Source: Gammaproteobacteria bacterium (GTDB lineage: Bacteria; Pseudomonadota; Gammaproteobacteria; Pseudomonadales; Pseudomonadaceae). From it: DNA of 32,463 bases. Positions 25,910-32,463 of this stretch are shown one piece after another. The DNA lies in the NCBI GenBank assembly GCA_023475025.1, contig JAMCWB010000044.1:1-32463 (forward strand), written 5' to 3'. A program made the position numbers and the translations under genes. Every line of letters begins with the position of its first letter. Within the stretch, counting starts at the first letter, position 1. The notes beneath the pieces were generated by a model. That model saw only the letters and a list, made by a program, of their open reading frames with translations. It ran no database searches and was not told the origin of the DNA.

Positions 25910-25916
25910 CTATGCT
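25910..25916 (+). promoter_or_regulatory. Possible sigma-S-type -10 (CTATGCT)
   Basis: CTATGCT lies 66 bases ahead of the ATG at 25983 and shares the pattern TTGAATnTTG...CTATGCT with the site at 16259. There is no -35. Stationary-phase control of the following membrane protein would fit its stress-protein-like N-terminus, but this is inference. Confidence 0.35.
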
Positions 25917-25982
25917 TGTAGTCAACAGACGGGAAGGCGGTCTTTTGCCCCGTCTCTGACACTTAGCAAAGGAGAAGCACTT

Positions 25983-26516
25983 ATGACCGATGCTACCCCC
26001 ATCACTGGCGAGCAGTTCGACCACAAGGTGGCTGGTATTTTCACCTCCAGCAGCCAGGCCAATACGGCGGCAGAATCCGTGCGTGACACCCTGAAACTGG
26101 AGCAACGGCAGGTCATTGTGGTCAATCCCGATGATGCCCACCCCGGTCGCGAGCTGGAACCCGACACCAGCGGCATCCTGCGCACAATGATTCGCTCTCA
26201 CCTCTGGCTCGGCGGCCTTGGCGCACTGGCCGGGTTACTGCTTTTTATTGTTACCTATTCGGCGGGCGTCGGCTTCGTTACTGCCAATGCAGTGCCCGCT
26301 GCCGCGCTCTTTATTGTCTTCAGTGCCGTGATCGGCTTGTTACTGGGTGGTCTGGTATCCATGCGGCCGGATCATATGCCCTACCTGGTCAAGGCTCAGG
26401 CGGCACTCAAGGAAGGTAAGTCAGTCGTCACTATTCATGCCGCCAGTCTGAAACAGATGCAGGCAGCCAGTGATGAACTGGAGAAACATTCAGGGCAGGT
26501 CGTCAGCTCGCTCTGA
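25983..26516 (+). CDS. Two-helix membrane protein of unknown function
   Basis: The 177-residue protein has two adjacent membrane helices (about 75-98 and 104-127) between soluble halves. The N-terminal part (about 15-50, VAGIFTSSSQANTAAES...QVIVVNPDD) looks like a small alpha/beta domain of the kind in general stress proteins, and the C-terminal part (about 132-165) resembles a second copy of such a fold (VKAQAALKEGKSVVTIHA). I do not recognise a characterised relative. The ATG at 25983 has AAAGGAG upstream; 26 extra codons are possible but lack a ribosome site. It is monocistronic between the nuclease terminator and convergent recX. Confidence 0.8.
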   Translation: MTDATPITGEQFDHKVAGIFTSSSQANTAAESVRDTLKLEQRQVIVVNPDDAHPGRELEPDTSGILRTMIRSHLWLGGLGALAGLLLFIVTYSAGVGFVTANAVPAAALFIVFSAVIGLLLGGLVSMRPDHMPYLVKAQAALKEGKSVVTIHAASLKQMQAASDELEKHSGQVVSSL

Positions 26517-26527
26517 CTGACCTGACG

Positions 26528-26549
26528 GTTGCGCTCAATGAGCGCCAAC
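26528..26549. terminator. Hairpin between convergent genes
   Basis: GTTGCGCTC and GAGCGCCAAC form a stem with one bulged base and an AAT loop in the 49-bp gap between the membrane-protein stop and the recX stop. No T-run is present on either side. Confidence 0.45.
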
Positions 26550-26565
26550 TGATCTGCTGACGTGG

Positions 26566-27018
26566 CTAGTCTTCGCTGAACAGGTCTTGCCAGGCAAAGC
26601 CGCGGTACTGCATAAACCGCTGCTGCCTGGCTCGCTCCTTCAGATCACTGGCCAGACCCTCAGGAAAGCGCTTGGCGAAGGCCTGCGCTGCTCGTCCGGG
26701 CCAGTCCCAGTCAGTCTCTTCAAGGGTCTGTTCGATCAGAGTGCTGGCTACCCCTTTCTGCCGCAATTCCTCGCGCAAACGCAGCGGGCCTATGCCACGT
26801 TGGCTACGGGCATAGACATAGGCTTCACAGAACCGGGCATCACTGAGCAAGCCTTCATCCTGTAACCGATCCAGCTCGATTTCTGCAGCGTCGGTCTGTG
26901 CACCGCGCAGGACCAGTTTGCGTAACAGCTCACTGTAGTTGTGCTCACGTCGCGCCAACAGGTCCATTGCCGAGCGGCGAATGGCCTGTGGCGTTTCCAG
27001 CTGGCTGCGACGAAACAC
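26566..27018 (-). CDS. recX: Regulatory protein RecX
   Basis: The 150-residue helical protein has RecX features: an N-terminal ARREHNYSEL segment, LQDEGLLSDARFCEAYVYAR and GIGPLRLREELRQKGV. RecX inhibits RecA filament extension and ATPase. The start is GTG at 27018, 17 bases after the recA stop, so the two are in one operon under the recA promoter. Length is normal for Pseudomonas. Confidence 0.95.
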   Translation of the reverse strand: MFRRSQLETPQAIRRSAMDLLARREHNYSELLRKLVLRGAQTDAAEIELDRLQDEGLLSDARFCEAYVYARSQRGIGPLRLREELRQKGVASTLIEQTLEETDWDWPGRAAQAFAKRFPEGLASDLKERARQQRFMQYRGFAWQDLFSED

Positions 27019-27035
27019 TCAGATCACACGCCGCG

Positions 27036-28100
27036 TCAGGCGTCTGTCTTGGCTTCAGACTTGGCATCTGCCTTGGCTTTGGCGCGCTCTTCCGGATTGC
27101 CGATCGCTTCTGGCTTGGGCATGAAGTGCTCACGCACCGCCACTTCGATTTCCTCAGCCACCGCGGGATTCTCTTCCAGGAACTTGGCCGCATTGGCCTT
27201 GCCCTGACCGATCTTGTTGCCCTTGTAGCTGTACCAGGCACCGGACTTTTCAACCTGACCAACCTGCACACCCAGGTCGATAATCTCGGCGTTATGGTAG
27301 ATACCCTTGCCGTAGAGAATCTGGAACTCGGCCTGACGGAAGGGCGGCGCCACCTTGTTCTTGACGACCTTGACGCGGGTTTCACTACCCACCACCTCAT
27401 CACCCTCTTTCACCGCGCCGGTACGGCGAATATCCAGGCGTACCGAAGAGTAGAACTTGAGCGCGTTACCGCCGGTCGTGGTTTCCGGGTTGCCGAACAT
27501 GACGCCGATCTTCATACGGATCTGGTTGATGAAGATCACCAGACAGTTGGCATTCTTGATGTTACCGGTAATCTTGCGCAGCGCCTGCGACATCAGTCGC
27601 GCCTGCACACCCACGTGATGGTCGCCCATCTCGCCTTCAATTTCGGCTTTGGGCACCAGCGCCGCCACCGAGTCAACGATAATCACGTCAACCGCATTTG
27701 AGCGCACCAGCATGTCAGTAATTTCCAGCGCCTGCTCACCGGTATCCGGCTGCGAGACCAGCAGATCATCCACCTCGACGCCCAGCTTGCCGGCATATTC
27801 AGGATCCAGTGCATGCTCGGCATCAACGAAGGCGCAGGTAGCCCCCATTTTCTGTGCCTGGGCAATAACGGACAGGGTCAGGGTGGTTTTACCCGAGGAT
27901 TCCGGCCCGTAGATCTCGACGATACGGCCTTTCGGCAGGCCGCCAATCCCCAGCGCGATATCCAGACCAAGAGAACCGGTCGAAATAGCAGGAATGGCCT
28001 GGCGTTCCTGATCGCCCATGCGCATGACCGCGCCTTTACCAAACTGCCGTTCGATCTGACCCAGCGCCGCAGCCAGGGCCTTTTTCTTGTTCTCGTCCAT
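27036..28100 (-). CDS. recA: Recombinase RecA
   Basis: The 354-residue protein has Walker [10 protein letters not shown], the Walker B strand [10 protein letters not shown], loop L1 [10 protein letters not shown] and loop L2 around [13 protein letters not shown]. RecA catalyses strand exchange and stimulates LexA cleavage. I start at the conserved MDENKKKAL, with AGAGGA seven bases ahead; the longer open frame upstream crosses the LexA box. The C-terminus is charged and Lys/Ala-rich ([14 protein letters not shown]). RecX follows immediately. A LexA box lies 41 bases upstream. Confidence 0.99.
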   Translation of the reverse strand: MDENKKKALAAALGQIERQFGKGAVMRMGDQERQAIPAISTGSLGLDIALGIGGLPKGRIVEIYGPESSGKTTLTLSVIAQAQKMGATCAFVDAEHALDPEYAGKLGVEVDDLLVSQPDTGEQALEITDMLVRSNAVDVIIVDSVAALVPKAEIEGEMGDHHVGVQARLMSQALRKITGNIKNANCLVIFINQIRMKIGVMFGNPETTTGGNALKFYSSVRLDIRRTGAVKEGDEVVGSETRVKVVKNKVAPPFRQAEFQILYGKGIYHNAEIIDLGVQVGQVEKSGAWYSYKGNKIGQGKANAAKFLEENPAVAEEIEVAVREHFMPKPEAIGNPEERAKAKADAKSEAKTDA

Positions 28101-28140
28101 GTGTGCATCCTCTTGGGGTTGACGTGTTTCGACAAGACTA

Positions 28141-28156
28141 CTGTATATATGGTCAG
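28141..28156 (-). promoter_or_regulatory. LexA (SOS) box of recA
   Basis: CTG-N10-CAG with AT-rich centre (TATATATGGT) fits the gammaproteobacterial SOS box. On the minus strand the TATATACAG part may double as the recA -10, so LexA binding would block RNA polymerase. It lies 41 bases ahead of recA. Confidence 0.85.
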
Positions 28157-28224
28157 CATTATTCCACAGAAAATCGGCTGCGCCTACCCCTGAATAAAAG
28201 GATCCCATGCACAGGAATCAGCAG

Positions 28225-28380
28225 GCGCTGTTGGCGGCCCCCTGCTGCAGACCGTCGATAGCCACGACTGCCATGGATGGCAGAAGTGCAGAAAATGCAG
28301 GAGCAATTTTCTGCTGGCTATCGACGAGCCCACAGGGACGTGCTCGTAGCGTGTCTGCAGCAGGGGGCCGCCAACAGCGC
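28225..28380 (+). repeat. Structured palindromic repeat, copy C (long form)
   Basis: A perfect 28-bp inverted repeat (28225-28252 with 28353-28380) encloses 100 bases. AGACCGTCGAT and AGCGTGTCT match copies A and B. The first inner stem (28256-28264 with 28315-28323) is enlarged by two extra hairpins: CTGCC/GGCAG with loop ATGGAT (28273-28278) and a 9-bp stem (28288-28296 with 28306-28314) with loop GCAGGAGCA. A last hairpin (28325-28329 with 28342-28346) has ACAGGGA in its loop. All three terminal loops contain GGA. It lies 28 bases from the pncC stop, but its GGA strand is antisense to pncC and recA. Confidence 0.92.
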
Positions 28381-28408
28381 AGAACGCCAAATTATGACCT
28401 TGATTGAT

Positions 28409-28915
28409 TCAAGTACTCCACTCCCGCGTATACGCCAACAATCCCTCCAGCGCACGCAATACCGTCTGTGCCCGCACCGCCCGTCGGTCACCCTGCAAGC
28501 GTCGACACTCGCTGACCAACTGCCCGTCCGGCCCTGCCCAGGCAAACCAGACAGTACCCACTGGCTTATCCGCACTGCCACCATCAGGCCCGGCAATACC
28601 ACTGACCGCCACCGCAATCTGCGCCCCGGCCGCCTCGCGTGCACCACTGGCCATGGCCCGCACCACCGGCTCACTGACCGCACCATGCTGCTGCAAGCTC
28701 TCTTCACTGACACCCAGCCAGCGCGCTTTGCTGCTGTTGGCATAGGTAATAAAACCGCTTTCAAACCAGGCCGAGCTACCACTGATACGGGTAATCGCCT
28801 CGCCGATGCCGCCCCCGGTGCAGGATTCTGCCGTGCTGGCAGTCCAGCCGGCCCGCTGCAAGGCATTGCCCAGGCGGGCGGCAGAGGCATCAATCAAAGG
28901 GTCATAGTGCGACAT
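28409..28915 (-). CDS. pncC: Nicotinamide-nucleotide amidase (CinA C-terminal domain)
   Basis: The 168-residue protein is a stand-alone CinA C-terminal domain: [21 protein letters not shown] (Ser and Lys region), [15 protein letters not shown] and the loop [18 protein letters not shown]. PncC deamidates nicotinamide mononucleotide to nicotinate mononucleotide in pyridine nucleotide recycling. The N-terminal MoCF-like domain of full CinA is absent, as is common in Pseudomonas. AGAGGA lies seven bases before the ATG. It lies between mutS (divergent) and recA (same direction). Confidence 0.93.
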   Translation of the reverse strand: MSHYDPLIDASAARLGNALQRAGWTASTAESCTGGGIGEAITRISGSSAWFESGFITYANSSKARWLGVSEESLQQHGAVSEPVVRAMASGAREAAGAQIAVAVSGIAGPDGGSADKPVGTVWFAWAGPDGQLVSECRRLQGDRRAVRAQTVLRALEGLLAYTREWST

Positions 28916-29004
28916 GCGCTTTCCTCTCTTAAAAGCTGGCTCGGCATTGCGTAGACTATGCCAGCCTCCGGCAACAGATTCACCTCCATCGATCAGGAAG
29001 CCCC

Positions 29005-31581
29005 ATGAGCAGCGCCGCCAACGCCAGTAGTCACACGCCTATGATGCAGCAGTTCTTCAGCATCAAGCAGCACCACCCGGACCAACTGCTGTTCTATCGC
29101 ATGGGTGACTTTTATGAGCTCTTCTACGACGATGCGAAAAAAGCCGCGCGCCTGCTGGATATCACCCTGACCGCACGCGGCCAATCCGGCGGCCAGCCGA
29201 TTCCCATGGCGGGCATTCCCTATCACGCCGCCGAAGGCTATCTGGCCCGCCTGGTCAAGCTGGGCGAGTCCGTGGTGATCTGCGAACAGGTCGGCGACCC
29301 GGCGACCAGCAAAGGCCCGGTCGAGCGCAAGGTGGTGCGCATCATCACCCCCGGTACGGTCAGTGATGAGGCCTTGCTGGATGAGCGTCGTGACAACCTG
29401 CTGGCCGCTATCGTCGGTAACAACAAGGGGTTTGGTCTGGCCTGCCTGGACATCAACAGTGGCCGCTTCAGCGTCATGGAGCTGGCCGGCTGGGAAAACC
29501 TGCTGAACGAGCTTGAACGCCTGGCGCCCGCCGAGCTGCTGATTCCCGATGACTGGGAAAGCAACACTCCGATCGAGCGCCGCCGCGCCGTACGCCGCCG
29601 CGCCCCCTGGGATTTTGATCAGGACAGCGCCTTCAAGTCACTGACCCAGCAATTCGGCACCCAGGATCTGGTTGGCTTTGGCTGTGCTGAACTGACGCTG
29701 GGCTTGGGCGCCGCCGGCGCCTTGCTCGCCTATGCCAAGGAAACCCAGCGTACTGCACTGCCCCACTTGCGCAGCATCAGTCAGGAGCGCGCAGAAGACA
29801 GCGTGATCATCGATGCCGCCAGCCGGCGCAACCTGGAAATCGACTGCAACCTGTCCGGTGGACGCGAGAATACGCTGGCCGACGTGTTGGATCATAGCGC
29901 CACGGCGATGGGCAGCCGTCTGCTGATCCGCTGGCTGAATCGCCCATTGCGCGACATGCGCGTGCTGGAAGCGCGACAAGGCAGCATCGCCTGCCTGCTG
30001 GAACAGCACCAGCACGAGGAGCTGCGCCCCCTGCTCAAAGGCATAGGCGATATCGAGCGCATCCTCGCCCGGGTTGCCCTGCGCTCTGCACGCCCGCGCG
30101 ACCTGGCACGCCTGCGCGATGCCCTGGCCTTGCTGCCCGAGCTGCAGAGCCAGCTGACCACGCTGGACTATGCCCACCTGCAGACACTGGCCGGGCGCAT
30201 CAGTCAGCACCCAGCGCTGGCCGAGCTGCTGGACAAGGCAATCATTGACAACCCGCCCGTGGTCATCCGCGATGGTGGCGTGATTAAACCCGGCTACGAC
30301 GATCAGCTGGACGAGTTACAGAACATCAGCGAAAACGCCGGACAGTACCTGCTGGATCTGGAAACCCGCGAGCGCGAGCGTACCGGGCTCTCCACCCTCA
30401 AGGTCGGCTATAACCGCGTGCATGGCTATTTTATCGAGCTCTCGCGAGGTCAGTCGGATAAGGCGCCCGTTGATTACATTCGCCGCCAGACCCTGAAAGG
30501 CGCTGAACGCTTTATTACCCCGGAGCTCAAGGAGTTTGAAGACAAGGCCCTGTCGGCCCGCAGCCGTGCCCTGGCGCGGGAGAAGCTGCTGTATGAGCAA
30601 TTACTCGACCGACTGAACGATGACCTTGCGGTGCTGCAGGACTGCGCCAGTGGCCTGGCCGAACTGGACGTGCTCGCCACCCTGGCCGAACGTGCCAGCA
30701 GCCTGGATTATTGCCGCCCACAGTTTATCCATGACAGTCAGTTACATATCGAACAGGGCCGCCACCCAGTGGTCGAGCAGGTGCTGGACACACCCTTTGT
30801 CGCCAACGATGTAAGCCTGGACCAGGACACCCGCATGCTGGTGATCACCGGGCCGAACATGGGTGGTAAGTCGACCTATATGCGCCAGACCGCCCTTATC
30901 GTCCTGCTGGCCCATATCGGCAGTTATGTTCCGGCACGTCGAGTTGAGCTATCCAGTGTCGATCGCATTTTTACTCGTATCGGCTCCAGTGATGACCTGG
31001 CCGGCGGCCGCTCGACCTTCATGGTGGAAATGAGCGAAACCGCCAATATCCTCAACAACGCCACCGATGCCAGCCTAGTACTGATGGACGAAGTGGGCCG
31101 CGGCACCAGTACCTTTGACGGCCTGTCACTGGCCTGGTCGGCTGCGGAGTATCTCGGTCGCCTGCGGGCCTTCAGCCTGTTTGCCACCCACTATTTTGAA
31201 CTGACCAGTCTCGCAGACACTGATCCCGGTGTGGTCAATGTCCACCTGACCGCTACCGAACACAACGAACGCATTGTATTTCTGCATTCCGTGCAACCAG
31301 GCCCCGCCAGCCAGAGCTATGGCTTGCAGGTCGCACAACTGGCCGGCGTACCACGCGCGGTGATCGAGCGTGCCCGCGAGCACCTGAGTCACCTGGAGCA
31401 ACAAAGCCTGGGACAGCAGAGCAGCCGCCCCAGCCAGCAAGCTGCAGCGGTACCGATGCAAAATGATCTGTTCGCCAGTGCACCCCACCCGCTGCTGGAC
31501 AAGCTACAGCACCTGCAGCCCGATGACCTGAGCCCGCGCCAGGCACTGGAACTGCTTTACAACTGGAAACAGCAACTGTGA
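29005..31581 (+). CDS. mutS: DNA mismatch repair protein MutS
   Basis: The 858-residue protein has the mismatch-binding Phe-X-Glu motif in GDFYELF near the N-terminus, connector and core/clamp domains, Walker [10 protein letters not shown], the STFMVEM signature and Walker [13 protein letters not shown], and a C-terminal tetramerisation region. MutS recognises mismatches and recruits MutL. AGGAAG precedes the ATG. It is divergent from pncC and followed by fdxA. All key residues are intact. Confidence 0.99.
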   Translation: MSSAANASSHTPMMQQFFSIKQHHPDQLLFYRMGDFYELFYDDAKKAARLLDITLTARGQSGGQPIPMAGIPYHAAEGYLARLVKLGESVVICEQVGDPATSKGPVERKVVRIITPGTVSDEALLDERRDNLLAAIVGNNKGFGLACLDINSGRFSVMELAGWENLLNELERLAPAELLIPDDWESNTPIERRRAVRRRAPWDFDQDSAFKSLTQQFGTQDLVGFGCAELTLGLGAAGALLAYAKETQRTALPHLRSISQERAEDSVIIDAASRRNLEIDCNLSGGRENTLADVLDHSATAMGSRLLIRWLNRPLRDMRVLEARQGSIACLLEQHQHEELRPLLKGIGDIERILARVALRSARPRDLARLRDALALLPELQSQLTTLDYAHLQTLAGRISQHPALAELLDKAIIDNPPVVIRDGGVIKPGYDDQLDELQNISENAGQYLLDLETRERERTGLSTLKVGYNRVHGYFIELSRGQSDKAPVDYIRRQTLKGAERFITPELKEFEDKALSARSRALAREKLLYEQLLDRLNDDLAVLQDCASGLAELDVLATLAERASSLDYCRPQFIHDSQLHIEQGRHPVVEQVLDTPFVANDVSLDQDTRMLVITGPNMGGKSTYMRQTALIVLLAHIGSYVPARRVELSSVDRIFTRIGSSDDLAGGRSTFMVEMSETANILNNATDASLVLMDEVGRGTSTFDGLSLAWSAAEYLGRLRAFSLFATHYFELTSLADTDPGVVNVHLTATEHNERIVFLHSVQPGPASQSYGLQVAQLAGVPRAVIERAREHLSHLEQQSLGQQSSRPSQQAAAVPMQNDLFASAPHPLLDKLQHLQPDDLSPRQALELLYNWKQQL

Positions 31582-31651
31582 ACCACAGCCAGGCCCGGAA
31601 ACCGCCTGAGGCCTGTGCAGACGGGCAAAAACTGCTAGACTACGCGCAAAT

Positions 31652-31657
31652 TATAAT
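31652..31657 (+). promoter_or_regulatory. Candidate -10 of fdxA
   Basis: A perfect TATAAT lies 26 bases ahead of the fdxA ATG, after CTAGACTACG. No clear -35 is seen, so fdxA may have its own promoter in addition to read-through from mutS. Confidence 0.5.
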
Positions 31658-31683
31658 CGCCTGATTACCCTGGAGACCCACTC

Positions 31684-32007
31684 ATGACCTTTGTTGTTAC
31701 TGACAACTGTATCAAGTGCAAATATACCGATTGCGTCGAGGTCTGCCCTGTCGATTGTTTCTACGAGGGCCCTAACTTCCTCGTTATCCATCCGGACGAG
31801 TGCATCGATTGTGCCCTCTGTGAGCCCGAGTGCCCGGCGAATGCGATTTTCTCCGAGGACGAGGTGCCGGAAGACCAGCAGGAGTTCACTGAGCTGAACG
31901 CTGAACTGGCTGAAATCTGGCCAGTCATCACCGAGAAGAAAGATGCGCTGCCAGATGCCGAAGAGTGGGATGGCGTACCGGACAAGCTGCAGTATCTGGA
32001 GCGCTAA
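31684..32007 (+). CDS. fdxA: Seven-iron ferredoxin FdxA
   Basis: The 107-residue protein has the 7Fe ferredoxin cysteine patterns: [17 protein letters not shown] and [12 protein letters not shown], which bind a 3Fe-4S and a 4Fe-4S cluster, followed by the acidic C-terminal extension of the Azotobacter FdI type. It is a low-potential electron carrier. GGAG lies nine bases upstream. An essential ferredoxin of this type sits in the same place in Pseudomonas. A strong terminator follows. Confidence 0.97.
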   Translation: MTFVVTDNCIKCKYTDCVEVCPVDCFYEGPNFLVIHPDECIDCALCEPECPANAIFSEDEVPEDQQEFTELNAELAEIWPVITEKKDALPDAEEWDGVPDKLQYLER

Positions 32008-32022
32008 GCACCAGCAGAACGC

Positions 32023-32053
32023 AAAAAGGCCGACAAGCATGTCGGCCTTTTTT
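32023..32053 (+). terminator. Intrinsic terminator of fdxA
   Basis: AAAAAGGCCGACA pairs with TGTCGGCCTTTTTT around AGCA, giving a strong stem with a T6 tail on the plus strand. Confidence 0.95.
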
Positions 32054-32090
32054 ATGTTCGGGCGTGCTGCACTGACTTTATTGCGGGCAT

Positions 32091-32114
32091 AAAAAGGGGC
32101 GGGTAAACCCGCCC
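32091..32114 (-). terminator. Intrinsic terminator of rsmZ
   Basis: GGGCGGG pairs with CCCGCCC around four bases (32097-32114), followed on the minus strand by T5 (32095-32091). Confidence 0.92.
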
Positions 32115-32219
32115 ACTCTTCATTCCCTATGTGGCATCCTTGTCTGGTCGTCCTGACCCGGGATCGTCCTGATAGTCCCTGACTCAAGCTTCCTGCCGAG
32201 TGGCGCTTCCCTGACACTT
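32091..32219 (-). ncRNA. rsmZ: RsmZ-type regulatory small RNA
   Basis: The minus strand holds seven GGA motifs in about 130 bases, mostly as AGGA or AGGGA (TCAGGGAAG, GCAGGAAGC, TCAGGGACT, TCAGGACGAT, TCAGGACGACC, AAGGATGCC, ATAGGGAATG), ending in a GC-rich terminator with T5. RsmZ titrates RsmA/CsrA away from target mRNAs and is induced by GacA. The transcription start is set near 32219 from TATGAT (32226-32231) and TTGTAA (32248-32253). A GacA-box match lies about 165-180 bases upstream, the spacing known for Pseudomonas rsmZ. Its place between fdxA and probably rpoS (outside the window) also fits. No protein is encoded; an overlapping antisense frame is an artefact. Exact ends are predicted. 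Confidence 0.9.
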
Positions 32220-32225
32220 GGTGCC

Positions 32226-32253
32226 ATCATATCTTGAAACACTCAGCTTACAA
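32226..32253 (-). promoter_or_regulatory. rsmZ promoter
   Basis: On the minus strand TTGTAA (32253-32248) and TATGAT (32231-32226) are separated by 16 bases, placing the start at about 32219, directly before the first GGA motif. Confidence 0.7.
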
Positions 32254-32463
32254 GCCCACCCAAACAGGTGATCAGGACACCCGGCAAGAAAAAATAGCCT
32301 TTAATAACATAAAGTTACCTTTTCGCTTAAGCCGCAACCACCCGTTTCCCGACAACACGTCACAGCAAAGGCTTACAGTTCCTGTAGGCAATCTCTTACA
32401 GAATAAGCCAAGGCCAGTTCCTTATTCACAGGCGGAACGCTGACGTGGTGCCAGAACAAAAAA
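32254..32463. other. rsmZ upstream region up to the window edge
   Basis: No gene is seen. It contains the GacA site and, around 32290-32330, an AT-rich stretch. A T6 run on the minus strand at the very edge (32463-32458) may be the tail of a terminator of the next gene, which by synteny I expect to be rpoS on the minus strand; that gene itself is not visible. Confidence 0.5.
32383..32400 (-). promoter_or_regulatory. GacA-type upstream activating site of rsmZ
   Basis: On the minus strand TGTAAG-N6-CCTACA differs from the GacA consensus (TGTAAG-N6-CTTACA) at one position. It is centred about 170 bases upstream of the predicted rsmZ start, the usual location. A further TGTAAG lies next to it. 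Confidence 0.8.

Larger units (their letters stand above)
28101..28408. other. Non-coding region between recA and pncC
   Basis: These 308 bases carry the LexA-controlled recA promoter region and repeat copy C. No gene is seen. The long palindrome occupies half of it. Confidence 0.75.

Noticed and set aside
26898..27701. 267-codon plus-strand frame
   Set aside because: It is the shadow of recA and recX on the opposite strand.
4250..28380. Repeat copies as intrinsic terminators
   Set aside because: No T-run follows the stem in either direction, unlike the clear terminators at 10043, 32023 and 32091.
31651..32217. 188-codon minus-strand frame covering fdxA and rsmZ
   Set aside because: It is antisense to fdxA in most of its length and crosses the rsmZ terminator; no family likeness.
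1..32463. CRISPR arrays, prophage, tRNA or rRNA genes
   Set aside because: No regularly spaced direct repeats, phage structural genes or tRNA/rRNA sequences were recognised.

Overview
The window looks like a piece of chromosome from a salt-tolerant member of Pseudomonas sensu lato (Halopseudomonas- or Stutzerimonas-like). The reasons are the high GC content, gene neighbourhoods matching those I remember around PAO1 minCDE and recA-mutS-fdxA, an RsmZ-type small RNA beside fdxA, and an ectoine cluster that carries its own aspartokinase. This is inferred from protein motifs and gene order; no database search was run.

Layout, left to right. (1) 1-5700, envelope and division: a patatin-like lipase (partial) and a lipid A acyltransferase on the minus strand, divergent from minC, minD, minE, rluA and the M18 aminopeptidase apeB. 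(2) 5836-10020, osmoprotection: an AT-rich promoter region, then ectA, ectB, ectC and the ectoine-type aspartokinase, with no ectD hydroxylase, ending at a strong terminator. (3) 10076-17889, mostly minus strand: a LOV-GGDEF-EAL-REC light/c-di-GMP protein broken by a one-base frameshift in a T5 run, an alpha/beta hydrolase, a COG0523 GTPase behind a Zur-like palindrome, an SDR oxidoreductase, then (plus strand) an unusual secreted SBP-Cache fusion converging on azlCD. (4) 18710-23803: a CrbS/MxtR-type SSF-STAC-PAS hybrid kinase with its LuxR-type regulator next to it, and a DTW-domain tRNA modification enzyme. (5) 23944-32463: a PA3611-like secreted protein, a beta-CASP nuclease, a two-helix membrane protein, recX and recA with a LexA box, pncC/cinA, mutS, fdxA, and an RsmZ small RNA on the minus strand with promoter, terminator and GacA box.

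The most interesting signal is in non-coding DNA. Three copies of a structured element (4250-4344, 5736-5835, 28225-28380) share an architecture: a long, perfectly paired outer stem (22, 24 and 28 bp) whose middle sequence differs at each locus, a conserved inner frame (AGACCGTCGAT ... AGCGTGTCT), and two or three small hairpins between. All seven hairpin loops in the three copies contain GGA, several as ANGGA or ACAGGGA, which is the recognition signature of CsrA/RsmA proteins. The RsmZ gene in the same window uses the same motif. This suggests an interspersed, structure-conserved family of possible RsmA-binding RNA modules. Expression and orientation relative to neighbouring genes, especially for the copy upstream of recA, remain unproven.
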